DNA of 64,000 bases from Frondihabitans sp. PAMC 28766 (GTDB taxonomy: Bacteria; Actinomycetota; Actinomycetes; Actinomycetales; Microbacteriaceae): NCBI RefSeq assembly GCF_001577365.1, contig NZ_CP014513.1, forward strand, positions 3,906,001 through 3,970,000, in the 5' to 3' direction. Every line of letters starts with the position of its first letter. The first letter of the stretch is position 1. Both the position numbers and the translations under genes were made by a program. Shown piece after piece: positions 1 to 8,089 of this stretch. The notes under the pieces are model-generated. The model saw only the letters and a program-made list of their open reading frames with translations. It was not told the DNA's origin and made no database searches.

Positions 1-1140
1 GAAGAAGAAGACCAGCTTCGGCTTGTCGAGGTCGCCGACCTCGGGCAGGTCGTTGTAGAGGTCGGCGAGCATCCACATCAGGAAGGTCGAGAAGAGGGCC
101 GGCTGCGTCGCGACGCCGGGCAGCTCGAGGAGGCTGACGATGCCGCGACCGTCGGGTGCCGTGCGGAGGAACTCCGCGGTGTCCATCTCGGGCTCGCCGA
201 AGAACTCGTCGGCGCCCTGGTCGGCGAAGGTGATCAGCTCGCGCAGGATCACGCCGACGGTCTGGCTGCTCAGCCCCCCGAGATCCTGCAGCTCGCCTTT
301 GCCGTCGTCGCTCGTGAGATAGCTCAGCACGGTGCGGAGGTCGCTGAGGTCGAGGAGCGCGAGCCCCGCCTTCTCGGCGTAGTGGAAGACGAGACCGAGG
401 CTCGACTCCTGCGTCGCGTTGAGGCCCAGCACCTTCGAGAGCAGGATCGGGCCGAAGCCCGACACGGTGGCCCGCACGGGGATCCCTGTGCCCTTGCCCC
501 CGAGCGCGAAGTACTCGGTGGGGGCGGCCTGGGGGGACCAGTGCTGCCCGATGCCCTCCGTGCGCTCGAGCAGCTTGGGGTTCGACTCCCCCGGCGTCGC
601 GATCCCCGAGAGGTCGCCCTTCACGTCGGCCGCGAACACCGGCACACCGGCTGCGGACAGCTGCTCGGCGAGTACCTGCAGAGTCTTCGTCTTGCCTGTG
701 CCGGTCGCGCCGGCGACGAGGCCGTGCCGGTTCATCATCGCGAGGGGGATGCGGATCGGCACGTCGGCCTGAGCCTCGCCGTTGACCAGGGCGCCCATCT
801 CGAGGGCGGGGCCGGCGAAGGCGTAGCCGGTGCGGATCGTGGCGACGTCGGCGTCGCCGAGGGGGCGCGTCGGTGCGGTCGGCTGCGGGGCGGGCGCCGC
901 GGCCTGATCGGCCGGCGCTGGCCCGGCCGGCGCTGCCGCTGTCACTACCGCTGACCCGGTCGCCGCTGCCGCTGTGACCGCCGCTACAGCCTGCTCAGCG
1001 GCCTGTTGCGCGGCCGCCGTCGCCTCGGCGGCGATCTGCTGGGCGCGAGCGAGGGCGTCCTCGGCATCCTGCTTGGCCTTCTCAGCGGCAGCCACAGCAG
1101 CGGCAGCCGCGGCCTGGGCGTCTTGCAGAGCATCACTCAT
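1..1140 (-). CDS. HerA-like P-loop ATPase (DUF853 family), 3' end beyond the window
   Basis: The first 380 codons are present; the stop codon lies off the left edge. Residues 1-60 are an Ala/Gln/Glu-rich helical stretch, probably a coiled coil, followed by a Pro/Ala linker. A Walker A motif GATGTGKTKT sits near residue 145, and downstream segments such as FAADVKGDLSG and GILS-type motifs fit the HerA/DUF853 branch of FtsK-HerA translocases. Family members form hexameric rings that move DNA or remodel nucleoprotein; the role of this bacterial single-copy branch is not settled. The ATG at the 3' side was chosen because upstream sequence on this strand has no in-frame coding character. It is transcribed divergently from the TetR gene, so the 115-bp gap probably holds both promoters. 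Confidence 0.8.
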   Translation of the reverse strand, partial: MSDALQDAQAAAAAAVAAAEKAKQDAEDALARAQQIAAEATAAAQQAAEQAVAAVTAAAATGSAVVTAAAPAGPAPADQAAAPAPQPTAPTRPLGDADVATIRTGYAFAGPALEMGALVNGEAQADVPIRIPLAMMNRHGLVAGATGTGKTKTLQVLAEQLSAAGVPVFAADVKGDLSGIATPGESNPKLLERTEGIGQHWSPQAAPTEYFALGGKGTGIPVRATVSGFGPILLSKVLGLNATQESSLGLVFHYAEKAGLALLDLSDLRTVLSYLTSDDGKGELQDLGGLSSQTVGVILRELITFADQGADEFFGEPEMDTAEFLRTAPDGRGIVSLLELPGVATQPALFSTFLMWMLADLYNDLPEVGDLDKPKLVFFF

Positions 1141-1255
1141 GTCGCCACTCTAGGAGCCTCGGCCCTCCCTGGGACAGCCCCGCCGATCGACCTGGCATAA
1201 TCGTCAGTCGCCCGGGGCTAGGCTCTGGGGCACCAGAGAATGGGGAGGACCGACG

Positions 1256-1819
1256 ATGGTCGACGCACGAATCGTGCAAACGACGACAGCGCTGCACACC
1301 GCAATCGTCGAGCTTGCTTCGTCGACGCCGGTGTCGTCGATCACGGTCGCGGACGTGACCCGGGCTGCCGGCATCAACCGCGCGACGTTCTACAGCCACG
1401 CCACCTCGCCGGGCTCGCTGCTCGTCGACGTTCTGACGCCCGACCTCGACGCCATCCGCTCGGGCGACTACGAACTGCGCGAGACCAGCGCCCTCGACGC
1501 CCCGTCGATCACCCGCAAGGGCATGGAGCGCATCGTCGACCACGTCGTCAAATACAAAGACATCTACCGCCTCGCGCTGCCCGACGCGCTCGACGCCTCG
1601 ACGCACCGTGTGCTCGCCCGGCACTTCGAGATCTCGTGCCTGGAGCACCTCGACCGTCACGAGGCCACCCTGCCCGAGGGCGCCTCGGCACCCCTCGTGG
1701 CCGGTTTCATCGCGCACGGCCTCGTCGGTGTGATCGAGACGTGGCTGTCCGGCAAGCGCACCAGCCGCAAGACCCTCGTCGACAACATGGTGCTCATGTT
1801 TCCGACGTGGTGGGGCTGA
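1256..1819 (+). CDS. TetR/AcrR family transcriptional regulator
   Basis: A 187-residue protein, the usual TetR length. The N-terminal helix-turn-helix is visible around residues 20-50 (ITVADVTRAAGINRATFYSH), with the characteristic RATFYxH end of the recognition helix. The C-terminal two thirds are helical with no recognisable ligand class. The ATG is preceded by GGGGAGGA at good spacing. It is divergent from the HerA-like gene and convergent with the LCP gene, so no target is obvious beyond its own promoter. The ligand and regulon cannot be inferred from the sequence. Confidence 0.85.
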   Translation: MVDARIVQTTTALHTAIVELASSTPVSSITVADVTRAAGINRATFYSHATSPGSLLVDVLTPDLDAIRSGDYELRETSALDAPSITRKGMERIVDHVVKYKDIYRLALPDALDASTHRVLARHFEISCLEHLDRHEATLPEGASAPLVAGFIAHGLVGVIETWLSGKRTSRKTLVDNMVLMFPTWWG

Positions 1820-1956
1820 CCGGGCACGAGTTCCCGTCTCGCCAGCAGCGCCGTCGCGCCGGTTGCCGTTGTCGGCGGGCGGCGTCGTCGCCGTCACTCG
1901 TTCCGTCCGTGCCGTCGGCGGAATCCGACGCCTTCCGGGCACGGTCTTTGGAAGCG

Positions 1957-1982
1957 CCGAATTCAGTTCTGCCTGAATTCGG
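1957..1982. terminator. Hairpin between convergent genes, putative bidirectional terminator
   Basis: A perfect 10-bp stem (CCGAATTCAG and its complement) with a 6-nt loop lies in the 298-bp gap between the convergent TetR and LCP genes. There is no T tract on either side, so intrinsic termination is only a suggestion. The rest of the gap shows no coding signal. Confidence 0.4.
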
Positions 1983-2117
1983 GCGAACCTGAAGTGGGCG
2001 CTCGCAAGACACTTCCCGCTGGGCTCGCGAGCGCATGCCCAGCGGGCTCCCGCTCGACAGCGACCAGGCGGCATCCCTCTCGCTCGCGGCCTGGCCGCCT
2101 CCGGCTCGTTGTGCCGA

Positions 2118-3164
2118 CTACCGGGCGGGGGCGTGCTGCTTCTCGAATTCGGGCACGGTGTCGCTGGCGACAGCCTTTCGGAACGAATCCATGGCGGCCG
2201 GGTCGAGCTTGACGATCGACTGCCCGTCGGGCGACGAACCGGTGCCTGCCGTCGGCATGGTGAAGAAGCTCATGTCAGACGCGTCGATTCCCCGCAGACT
2301 GTAGGCGAGCGACCCCGCCTCAATCAGGGTGAGGCCGGAGTCGACGGTCAAGAACTTCGACGTCTCGCTCGCGAAGTCGAGCAATTGCTTCGGGTCGCCC
2401 AGCACGTCGCGGCTGATGGCCTTGGTCAGGATGCCGCGCAGCAGCGACTGCTGGTTCGTGACGCGCTGATAGTCGGACGTCGCGAACGCGTGGCGCTCCC
2501 GCACGTAGCGGAGGGCCTCGTCGCCCTCAAGCTTGATGGGCCCCTGCGCGTAGAAGTGCCCGCCGCTGGTGAACGGCACCGAGTTGTCGGCGTAGACGCC
2601 GCCCAGCGCAGTCGTCATGCCCTTGATGCCTTCGAAGTCGATGATGGCCACGTGGTCGATCCGCTGCGCGAGCAGCCCCTCCACGGTCTGCACCACGAGC
2701 GGCACGCCGCCCCACGCGAGTGCCGCATTGATCTTGGCGTCGCCGTGGCCGGGAACGGGCACCCAGGTGTCACGCATGATCGACGTCACTGAGATATCGG
2801 ACCGGTCGGCGGGCACGTGCACGTGCACGAGCATCATCACGTCGGATCGCTGGCCGCCCGCAGCCGCGAGGTCGTGCTGCCCCTCGCTCTGCCGCGAGTC
2901 CGACCCGAGCAGCAGGATGTTCTCGGCCCCGGTCGACGCCGCGGGCGGGCGCACCTCGTCTTTCGGGAAGACCTTCCCATCGGGCAGCGTCGTGATGTTC
3001 TTACCGACCGTCTCGTAGACCATGAGGGCCCCGGCGCCGACGGCGGACCCGACGAGAGCGACCAGCACGACGACCGCAATCAGGATGCGACGCACGGCAC
3101 GCCGCTTCTTCTGCGAACGTCGCCCAGAGGCGCGGGTCGGAGGGGCGTCGTGAACCGCGGGCAT
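2118..3164 (-). CDS. LCP (LytR-CpsA-Psr) family cell-wall glycopolymer ligase
   Basis: A 348-residue protein with a basic N-terminus (residues 8-26), one membrane segment at about residues 27-50, and an extracellular LCP domain starting near residue 80. Typical LCP signatures are present: NILLLGSDSR, SIMRDTWVPVPG, a conserved Arg/Asp pair, and DHVAIIDFEG. LCP enzymes transfer lipid-linked polymers such as teichoic acids or arabinogalactan to peptidoglycan, and the domain faces the cell exterior. The length is normal for a single-domain member without the C-terminal LytR_C domain. An AT-rich stretch with a TAGAAT -10-like hexamer (complement of 3201-3206) lies just upstream of the ATG. The gene stands alone. 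Confidence 0.88.
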   Translation of the reverse strand: MPAVHDAPPTRASGRRSQKKRRAVRRILIAVVVLVALVGSAVGAGALMVYETVGKNITTLPDGKVFPKDEVRPPAASTGAENILLLGSDSRQSEGQHDLAAAGGQRSDVMMLVHVHVPADRSDISVTSIMRDTWVPVPGHGDAKINAALAWGGVPLVVQTVEGLLAQRIDHVAIIDFEGIKGMTTALGGVYADNSVPFTSGGHFYAQGPIKLEGDEALRYVRERHAFATSDYQRVTNQQSLLRGILTKAISRDVLGDPKQLLDFASETSKFLTVDSGLTLIEAGSLAYSLRGIDASDMSFFTMPTAGTGSSPDGQSIVKLDPAAMDSFRKAVASDTVPEFEKQHAPAR

Positions 3165-3306
3165 CGGTCAGCTTTCGTCGAGAACAGGGTCAAGACTAAT
3201 ATTCTACATTAGAACGCCACGGTTCACCAGGCCGCCATCGTTCAGAATGTGGCGAGTCGACCGACGAGGTGGTCCGCGGAGGGTTGCCGAGGCCCCAACC
3301 CGACCT

Positions 3307-3774
3307 CTAGGACGAGGCGTCGAGCTGGGCCGAGAGCGCCGCCCGCAGGGCGTCGTGCTGCGGGCCGAGCGCCGTCGCTGGTGCGCTCCAGGAAGCCACG
3401 GGGTGCAGCCACACGGGCCGCTTCACGAGATCCCCCTCCCACTCGTAGCGCGGCCACACGTGAGCGTGCAGAAACGCATCGGCATTGCCCAGGATCTCGA
3501 GGTTCACCCGCACGAACGCGGGGTCGAACTCGGCGCAGACGCTTTCGACGGCCGCCCCGAGGCGCTCCATGTCGCCGAGGAAGCGCAGCCGCTCGGCCCG
3601 CGAGAGGTCGCTCAGCCGATCGACCCCGACGGTGTCGCTGATCGCGACGCTGTATCCCGGCAGGAACTGCACGTCGCCGATCACCGCGAAGCTCGCGTCG
3701 AGCCGCCGCAGCACCGTCGGATTCTCACCGTGCAGCGCGGCACTCACCCGGTCGTCCCGCCAATCGCTCGTCAC
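3307..3774 (-). CDS. HIT-like domain protein (putative nucleotide hydrolase)
   Basis: With the chosen GTG start the protein is 155 residues, the normal size; the frame stays open to 3831 but that extension is Arg/Gly-rich and unlike HIT proteins. The HIT region near the C-terminus reads FLHAHVWPRYEWE. Compared with the canonical His-x-His-x-His-x-x motif the first His is Phe, while the following two, including the likely catalytic middle His, are kept. HIT proteins cleave nucleotide phosphoanhydrides or phosphoramidates such as Ap4A. The substrate is unknown. The gene is monocistronic by spacing; its start is followed upstream by a 22-bp palindrome. Confidence 0.72.
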   Translation of the reverse strand: MTSDWRDDRVSAALHGENPTVLRRLDASFAVIGDVQFLPGYSVAISDTVGVDRLSDLSRAERLRFLGDMERLGAAVESVCAEFDPAFVRVNLEILGNADAFLHAHVWPRYEWEGDLVKRPVWLHPVASWSAPATALGPQHDALRAALSAQLDASS

Positions 3775-3825
3775 CCCTCGACCGTACCGGCTCCTCCCGC
3801 TGCTGCACCCTCGCGAGCGGCGGCC

Positions 3826-3847
3826 GCGCAATGCCTAGGCATTGCGC
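3826..3847. repeat. 22-bp perfect palindrome, copy 1 of 2
   Basis: The half-site GCGCAATGCCT is followed immediately by its exact reverse complement. The same 22 bp occurs at 36203-36224. Here it lies between the HIT gene and the end of the metB-like gene, both on the minus strand. GC-rich inverted segments (CCGCCGGCG-type) flank it. It could be an interspersed palindromic element, a terminator stem or a protein-binding site. Confidence 0.7.
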
Positions 3848-3904
3848 AGACGCCGGCGGCGAGGGTCGAGCCCGCCGCCGAGGGTCCACGCCGGCGGCTG
3901 GGGT

Positions 3905-5062
3905 CTAGACCGCGGCGACGCGCCCGAGCGCCTGCAGCACGTCGGCGACGAGATCCGCCTCCGACTCGATTCCGACCGACAGGCGCACGATGTTGTCGGG
4001 CACCTCCAGCTCGGTGCCGATCACGGAGGCGTGCGTCATCGCGGTCGGGTAGCCGATCAGCGACTCGACGCCGCCGAGCGACTCCGCCAGCTGGAAGAGC
4101 TCGGTCGCCTCGGCGAACTGCCGCGCGGCAGCCGCACCGCCCGCCAGCCCGACCGAGAGCATGCCGCCGAAGCGCTTCATCTGCCGCGAGGCGAGCTCGT
4201 GCCCGGGGTGGCCTTCGAGGCCCGGGTAGAAGACCTGGGCGACGGCAGGATGCCCGACGATCGCCTCGGCGACCGCCTGCGCGTTCGTCGAGTGGCGGTC
4301 GACGCGCACCCCGAGGGTCTTGATACCGCGGATGGTCAGCCAGGCCTCCATCGGCGCCGACACGGCCCCGACGCCGAACTGGATGAACTCGACCTTGTCG
4401 GCCAACGAGGCATCCTGCACGACGACGGCGCCGCCGAGAGTGTCGGAGTGCCCACCCAGGTACTTTGTCGTCGAGTGCACGACCACGTCGGCGCCCAGCG
4501 CCAACGGCTGCTGCACGTAGGGCGAGGCGAAGGTGTTGTCGACGACGACGAGTGCGCCGGCGGCGTGCCCGATCTCGGCGAGCGCGGCGATGTCGCTGAT
4601 CTTCATCAGCGGGTTCGACGGCGTCTCGACCCAGAGGACGGTGGTGTCGGATGCGCCGACCACGGTGCGGACGGCGTCGAGGTCGCTCATGTCGACCGTC
4701 TCGAGCGCGACTCCCCAGGGCTTCCACACGCGGTTGACGAGGCGATGCGTGCCGCCATAGACGTCGTTGCCCATCACCACGCGGGATCCTGGCGTCAGGA
4801 CGGCCCGCAGGAGCGCGTCCTCCGCGGCCAGCCCCGACGCGAAGCTGAACGCGCGGGCGCCGCCCTCGAGGCTGGCGAGCACCGTCTGCAGCGAGTCGCG
4901 GGTCGGGTTCGCCGAGCGGCCGTACTCGTAGCCCGAGCGGAAGCCGCCGATGCCGTCCTGCACGAACGTCGAGGTCTGGTAGATCGGCGGGACGACGGCG
5001 CCGGTGGTCGGGTCGAACGCCTGACCGTCGTGGATGGCGCGGGTCTCGAAGGAGTGGGTCAC
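3905..5062 (-). CDS. metB: Cystathionine gamma-synthase (PLP-dependent)
   Basis: A 385-residue member of the Cys/Met metabolism PLP enzyme family. Motifs in order: YQTSTFVQDG near residue 27, YEYGRSANPTRDSL, FASGLAAEDALL, the cofactor site VVDNTFASPY, and the PLP lysine in STTKYLGGHSD near residue 199. It joins O-acyl-homoserine to cysteine to give cystathionine; some relatives act as gamma-lyases and sequence alone does not fully separate them. The GTG start has GAGGA upstream. It lies 87 bp downstream of the cystathionine beta-synthase gene on the same strand, so the two probably form one transsulfuration unit interconverting homocysteine and cysteine. Confidence 0.9.
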   Translation of the reverse strand: MTHSFETRAIHDGQAFDPTTGAVVPPIYQTSTFVQDGIGGFRSGYEYGRSANPTRDSLQTVLASLEGGARAFSFASGLAAEDALLRAVLTPGSRVVMGNDVYGGTHRLVNRVWKPWGVALETVDMSDLDAVRTVVGASDTTVLWVETPSNPLMKISDIAALAEIGHAAGALVVVDNTFASPYVQQPLALGADVVVHSTTKYLGGHSDTLGGAVVVQDASLADKVEFIQFGVGAVSAPMEAWLTIRGIKTLGVRVDRHSTNAQAVAEAIVGHPAVAQVFYPGLEGHPGHELASRQMKRFGGMLSVGLAGGAAAARQFAEATELFQLAESLGGVESLIGYPTAMTHASVIGTELEVPDNIVRLSVGIESEADLVADVLQALGRVAAV

Positions 5063-5149
5063 GAAGGAGTCCTCGGGTGTGAAGAGTGAAGAGTGAAGGG
5101 TGGATGGCGCGAACGCGGCTCGGTCAGCCGAACCACCGGCACAGCGCGT

Positions 5150-6514
5150 TTATTCGGACAGGAACGCGAGCAGGTCGTGACGCGTCACGACCGCAGCGGG
5201 TTTGCCGTCGCTCGTGACCAGCAGCGCGTCGCTCTTCTCGAGAGCACGGCGGGCCTGGGCCACCGACTCGTTGAGGCCGATGAGGGCGAGCGGCGCCCCG
5301 ATGAACTTGCCGATCGAGTCGGTCATCTGCGCCTGGCCGGAGAAGACCTGCTCGAGCAGCGCCTTCTCTTCGACGGCCCCGACGACTTCGCCGATGACGA
5401 CGGGCGGCTCGGCCGAGAGCACCGGCATCTGCGAGACGCCGTAGGTCGACATGATCTGCACGACGTCGCGCACGGTGTCGGAGGGGTGCGCGTGCACGAG
5501 ATCCGGCAGCTCGCCGCTCTTGGAGGCGATGAGGTCGCTGACCGTGCGTTCGTCGGCGATCTCGCTGAAGCCGTACGAGCGCATCCAGCGGTCGTTGAAG
5601 ATCTTGCCGAGGTAGCCGCGACCCGAGTCGGGCAGCAGCACGACGACGACGTCGTCGGGGCCGAGCTCGCGGGCGACGTCGAGGGCCGCGGCGACGGCCA
5701 TGCCGCTCGAGCCGCCGACCAGGAGGCCCTCTTCGCGGGCCAGCCGCCGCGTGATGTCGAACGACCTCGCGTCGGACACCGCGATGATCCTGTCGACGAC
5801 GCTGCCGTCGTAGGCGCCCGGCCAGAAATCTTCGCCGACGCCCTCGACGAGGTAGGGGCGACCCGTGCCGCCGGAGTAGACGCTGCCCTCGGGGTCGGCG
5901 CCGACGATCTGCACGCCACCCTCCGACACCTCCTTGAGGTAGCGCCCCGTGCCGCTGATGGTGCCGCCGGTGCCGACGCCGGCCACGAAGTGCGTGACAC
6001 GGCCGTCGGTGTCGCGCCAGATCTCGGGGCCGGTGGTCTCGTAGTGACTGAGAGGCCCATTGGGGTTCTCGTACTGGTTGGGCTTGAACGCTCCCGGGAT
6101 CTCGGCGACGAGACGGTCGGAGACGCTGTAGTACGACTCGGGGCTGTCGGGGGCGACGGCGGTCGGCGTGACGACGATCTCGGCGCCGTACGCGGTGAGC
6201 ACGTTGCGCTTGTCTTCGCCGACCTTGTCGGGCAGCACGAAGACGCAGCGGTAGCCTCGCTGCTGGGCGACGAGCGCCAGGCCGACGCCGGTGTTGCCGC
6301 TGGTCGGCTCGACGATCGTGCCTCCGGGCTTCAAGAGGCCGTCACGCTCGGCGGCGTCGATGATCCGCGTGGCGATGCGGTCTTTGGACGAGCCACCAGG
6401 ATTCAGGTACTCCACCTTGGCGAGGACCGTGGCGGTGATGCCCTCGGTCACGCTGTTCAGCTGGACGAGCGGAGTGTTGCCGACGAGGTCGATGACTGTC
6501 TTGGCGAACTTCAC
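5150..6514 (-). CDS. Cystathionine beta-synthase with C-terminal CBS domains
   Basis: A 454-residue fold-type II PLP enzyme. The N-terminal catalytic part has the PLP lysine in NPGGSSKDR near residue 43, the TSGNTGVGLA loop, and the phosphate-binding GVGTGGTISGTG segment. Residues from about 335 to the end form a pair of CBS domains, which bind adenine nucleotides or S-adenosylmethionine in relatives. It condenses serine (or an acylserine) with homocysteine to cystathionine, or acts as a cysteine synthase in some actinobacteria. The GTG start reads VKFAKTVIDLVGNTPL, where the family alignment begins. It is upstream of and co-oriented with metB. Confidence 0.9.
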   Translation of the reverse strand: MKFAKTVIDLVGNTPLVQLNSVTEGITATVLAKVEYLNPGGSSKDRIATRIIDAAERDGLLKPGGTIVEPTSGNTGVGLALVAQQRGYRCVFVLPDKVGEDKRNVLTAYGAEIVVTPTAVAPDSPESYYSVSDRLVAEIPGAFKPNQYENPNGPLSHYETTGPEIWRDTDGRVTHFVAGVGTGGTISGTGRYLKEVSEGGVQIVGADPEGSVYSGGTGRPYLVEGVGEDFWPGAYDGSVVDRIIAVSDARSFDITRRLAREEGLLVGGSSGMAVAAALDVARELGPDDVVVVLLPDSGRGYLGKIFNDRWMRSYGFSEIADERTVSDLIASKSGELPDLVHAHPSDTVRDVVQIMSTYGVSQMPVLSAEPPVVIGEVVGAVEEKALLEQVFSGQAQMTDSIGKFIGAPLALIGLNESVAQARRALEKSDALLVTSDGKPAAVVTRHDLLAFLSE

Positions 6515-6580
6515 GCCCCCGAGTCTATCGACGGGCCTGGGAGTGTGACATGGAGGGGATGCGGCGCCCGCCCGGCGGCG

Positions 6581-6655
6581 AATCGGCCGGCATCGAAGCG
6601 GTCAGCGTCGAAGCGGCCGGCGTCGAAGCGGCCGGCGTCGAATCGGTCAGGGGCG
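6581..6655. repeat. 15-bp tandem repeat, five units
   Basis: Five 15-bp units of the type AAGCGGCCGGCGTCG, two of them identical and the others with 2-4 changes. The array fills the gap between the channel gene and cystathionine beta-synthase and covers the last codons of the channel gene. It is likely slipped-strand expansion; no function is implied. Confidence 0.75.
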
Positions 6656-8089
6656 GGCCAGGCCGGGCGCGGCCGGCGCGAGTCCCGGTTGATCCTGCAG
6701 AGTCGTGCGCACCTGCCGGCGGCGCCGCTCGATCACCTCGCCGAACTCGCGGGCCAGGCGCGGCCTCGCTCGCACCAGCTCGTCGAGAGTCTCGGCGGGC
6801 ACCCGCAGCACGGCGAGCTCGGTGACGGCGATCGCCGTCGTGAGCAGCACTTCGCGGGTGAGGGCGGTCTGGCCGAGGTAGTCGCCCGCGTCGATCCGGC
6901 TGACCGGCAGCAGCCCACCGTCGGAGAGTGGGATCGTGAGGCTGGCCGACCCGTTGAGCACGAACAGGATCGCCGTCGGCACGGTGCCCGCGTCGAACAC
7001 GACCTCGCCCGCGGCGTAGCGCTCGAGGCGCACGACGGGCTCGAGGGCTGCCGCGTCGTCGCCGGCGAGGTGCAGCAGCGGGGCCACCTCGCGCACCGAC
7101 GCGCTGATGCGCTCGGGCGTGACGAAGGCGTCAGTGGTGTCGCCGTCGAGACCGAGACCGGCACGCCGGGCGGCGTACCAGACGCGCGAGCGGAAGATCG
7201 CGAGCGCCTCGCCCTCTGCGCCGGGGCCGCGCACCACGAACGACAGCTCGTAGTCGGCGCCGCCGAGCGGCACGGCGACCGGCGTCGTGTGGGGAAAGAT
7301 CGTCGGCAGCCCGAGCGCCAGACGCTCGAGCAACGCGACGACCTCGGCCGGCGGGTCGTCGGTGGTGAAGGTGACCTTCGTCGAGACGGTGAAGCCGCGA
7401 TCGCCGCGGCTGAGGTTGGTGAACGACGACCCGGCCAGCGACGCGTTCGGGATGATCTGCACGCCGTTGCCGGTGTCGATGTGCACGGCCCGCCAGTTGA
7501 CCTCGATGACCCGGCCGCGCGTTCCGCCGGCGTCGAGGTAGTCGCCGAGACGGAAGGGCTGCTCGAACAGCAGCAGGAGGCCCGACACGACGCTGCCGAT
7601 GGCCCCCTGCAGAGCCAGGCCCAGCACGATCGAGGTCACGCCGAGGGCGGTGAAGAGGCCTGCTACATCGGTGTTCCAGACGAGCTTGAACAGGATCGCG
7701 AGACCGATCACGATCAGCACGATGCGAGCGATGTCGATGAAGATCGACGGCAGGCGCTCGCGCCACGACCCCTCTTCGGCGTTCGTGAACAGCGCCAGGT
7801 TGAAGCTGTTCAGGATGAACAGGATCACGAGGAACCCGAACAGCGTCGTCAGCAGCTTCGTCCAGGTGAAGTCGACCGAGCCGACGGCCTTCGTCACCTC
7901 GCCGAGCAGGAGCGCGACAGCGGCGCTCGGAATCACGAAGTTGCGGGCGAGCCGCACGAGCTTCGCCCCGGGGTTGCCGCGCCGATCGAGGTTCGAACCG
8001 AGCTCGGTGAGGATGATCAGCACGATCGGCAGGCCGATCACGACGGCGATGGCCGGCCAGAACCAGGGCAGCTGCCAGACATTAACCAC
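6647..8089 (-). CDS. MscS-family channel with C-terminal cyclic-nucleotide-binding-like domain
   Basis: A 480-residue integral membrane protein. About five hydrophobic segments lie between residues 5 and 175; the last, Gly/Ala-rich one (LGVTSIVLGLALQGAIGS) matches the MscS pore helix, followed by FRLGDYLDAGGTRGRVIEVN of the beta domain. Residues about 345-455 resemble a CNMP-binding domain (SRIDAGDYLGQTAL). At the phosphate-binding cassette the usual GE...PR pattern is changed: Gln407 replaces Glu, and Leu416/Thr417 stand where the Arg should be. The GTG start overlaps the stop of the upstream cyclase-like gene by 8 nt, so translation is probably coupled. This is the architecture of MscS-superfamily cyclic-nucleotide-gated channels, but ligand binding must differ if it occurs. 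Confidence 0.85.
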   Translation of the reverse strand: MVNVWQLPWFWPAIAVVIGLPIVLIILTELGSNLDRRGNPGAKLVRLARNFVIPSAAVALLLGEVTKAVGSVDFTWTKLLTTLFGFLVILFILNSFNLALFTNAEEGSWRERLPSIFIDIARIVLIVIGLAILFKLVWNTDVAGLFTALGVTSIVLGLALQGAIGSVVSGLLLLFEQPFRLGDYLDAGGTRGRVIEVNWRAVHIDTGNGVQIIPNASLAGSSFTNLSRGDRGFTVSTKVTFTTDDPPAEVVALLERLALGLPTIFPHTTPVAVPLGGADYELSFVVRGPGAEGEALAIFRSRVWYAARRAGLGLDGDTTDAFVTPERISASVREVAPLLHLAGDDAAALEPVVRLERYAAGEVVFDAGTVPTAILFVLNGSASLTIPLSDGGLLPVSRIDAGDYLGQTALTREVLLTTAIAVTELAVLRVPAETLDELVRARPRLAREFGEVIERRRRQVRTTLQDQPGLAPAAPGLARP

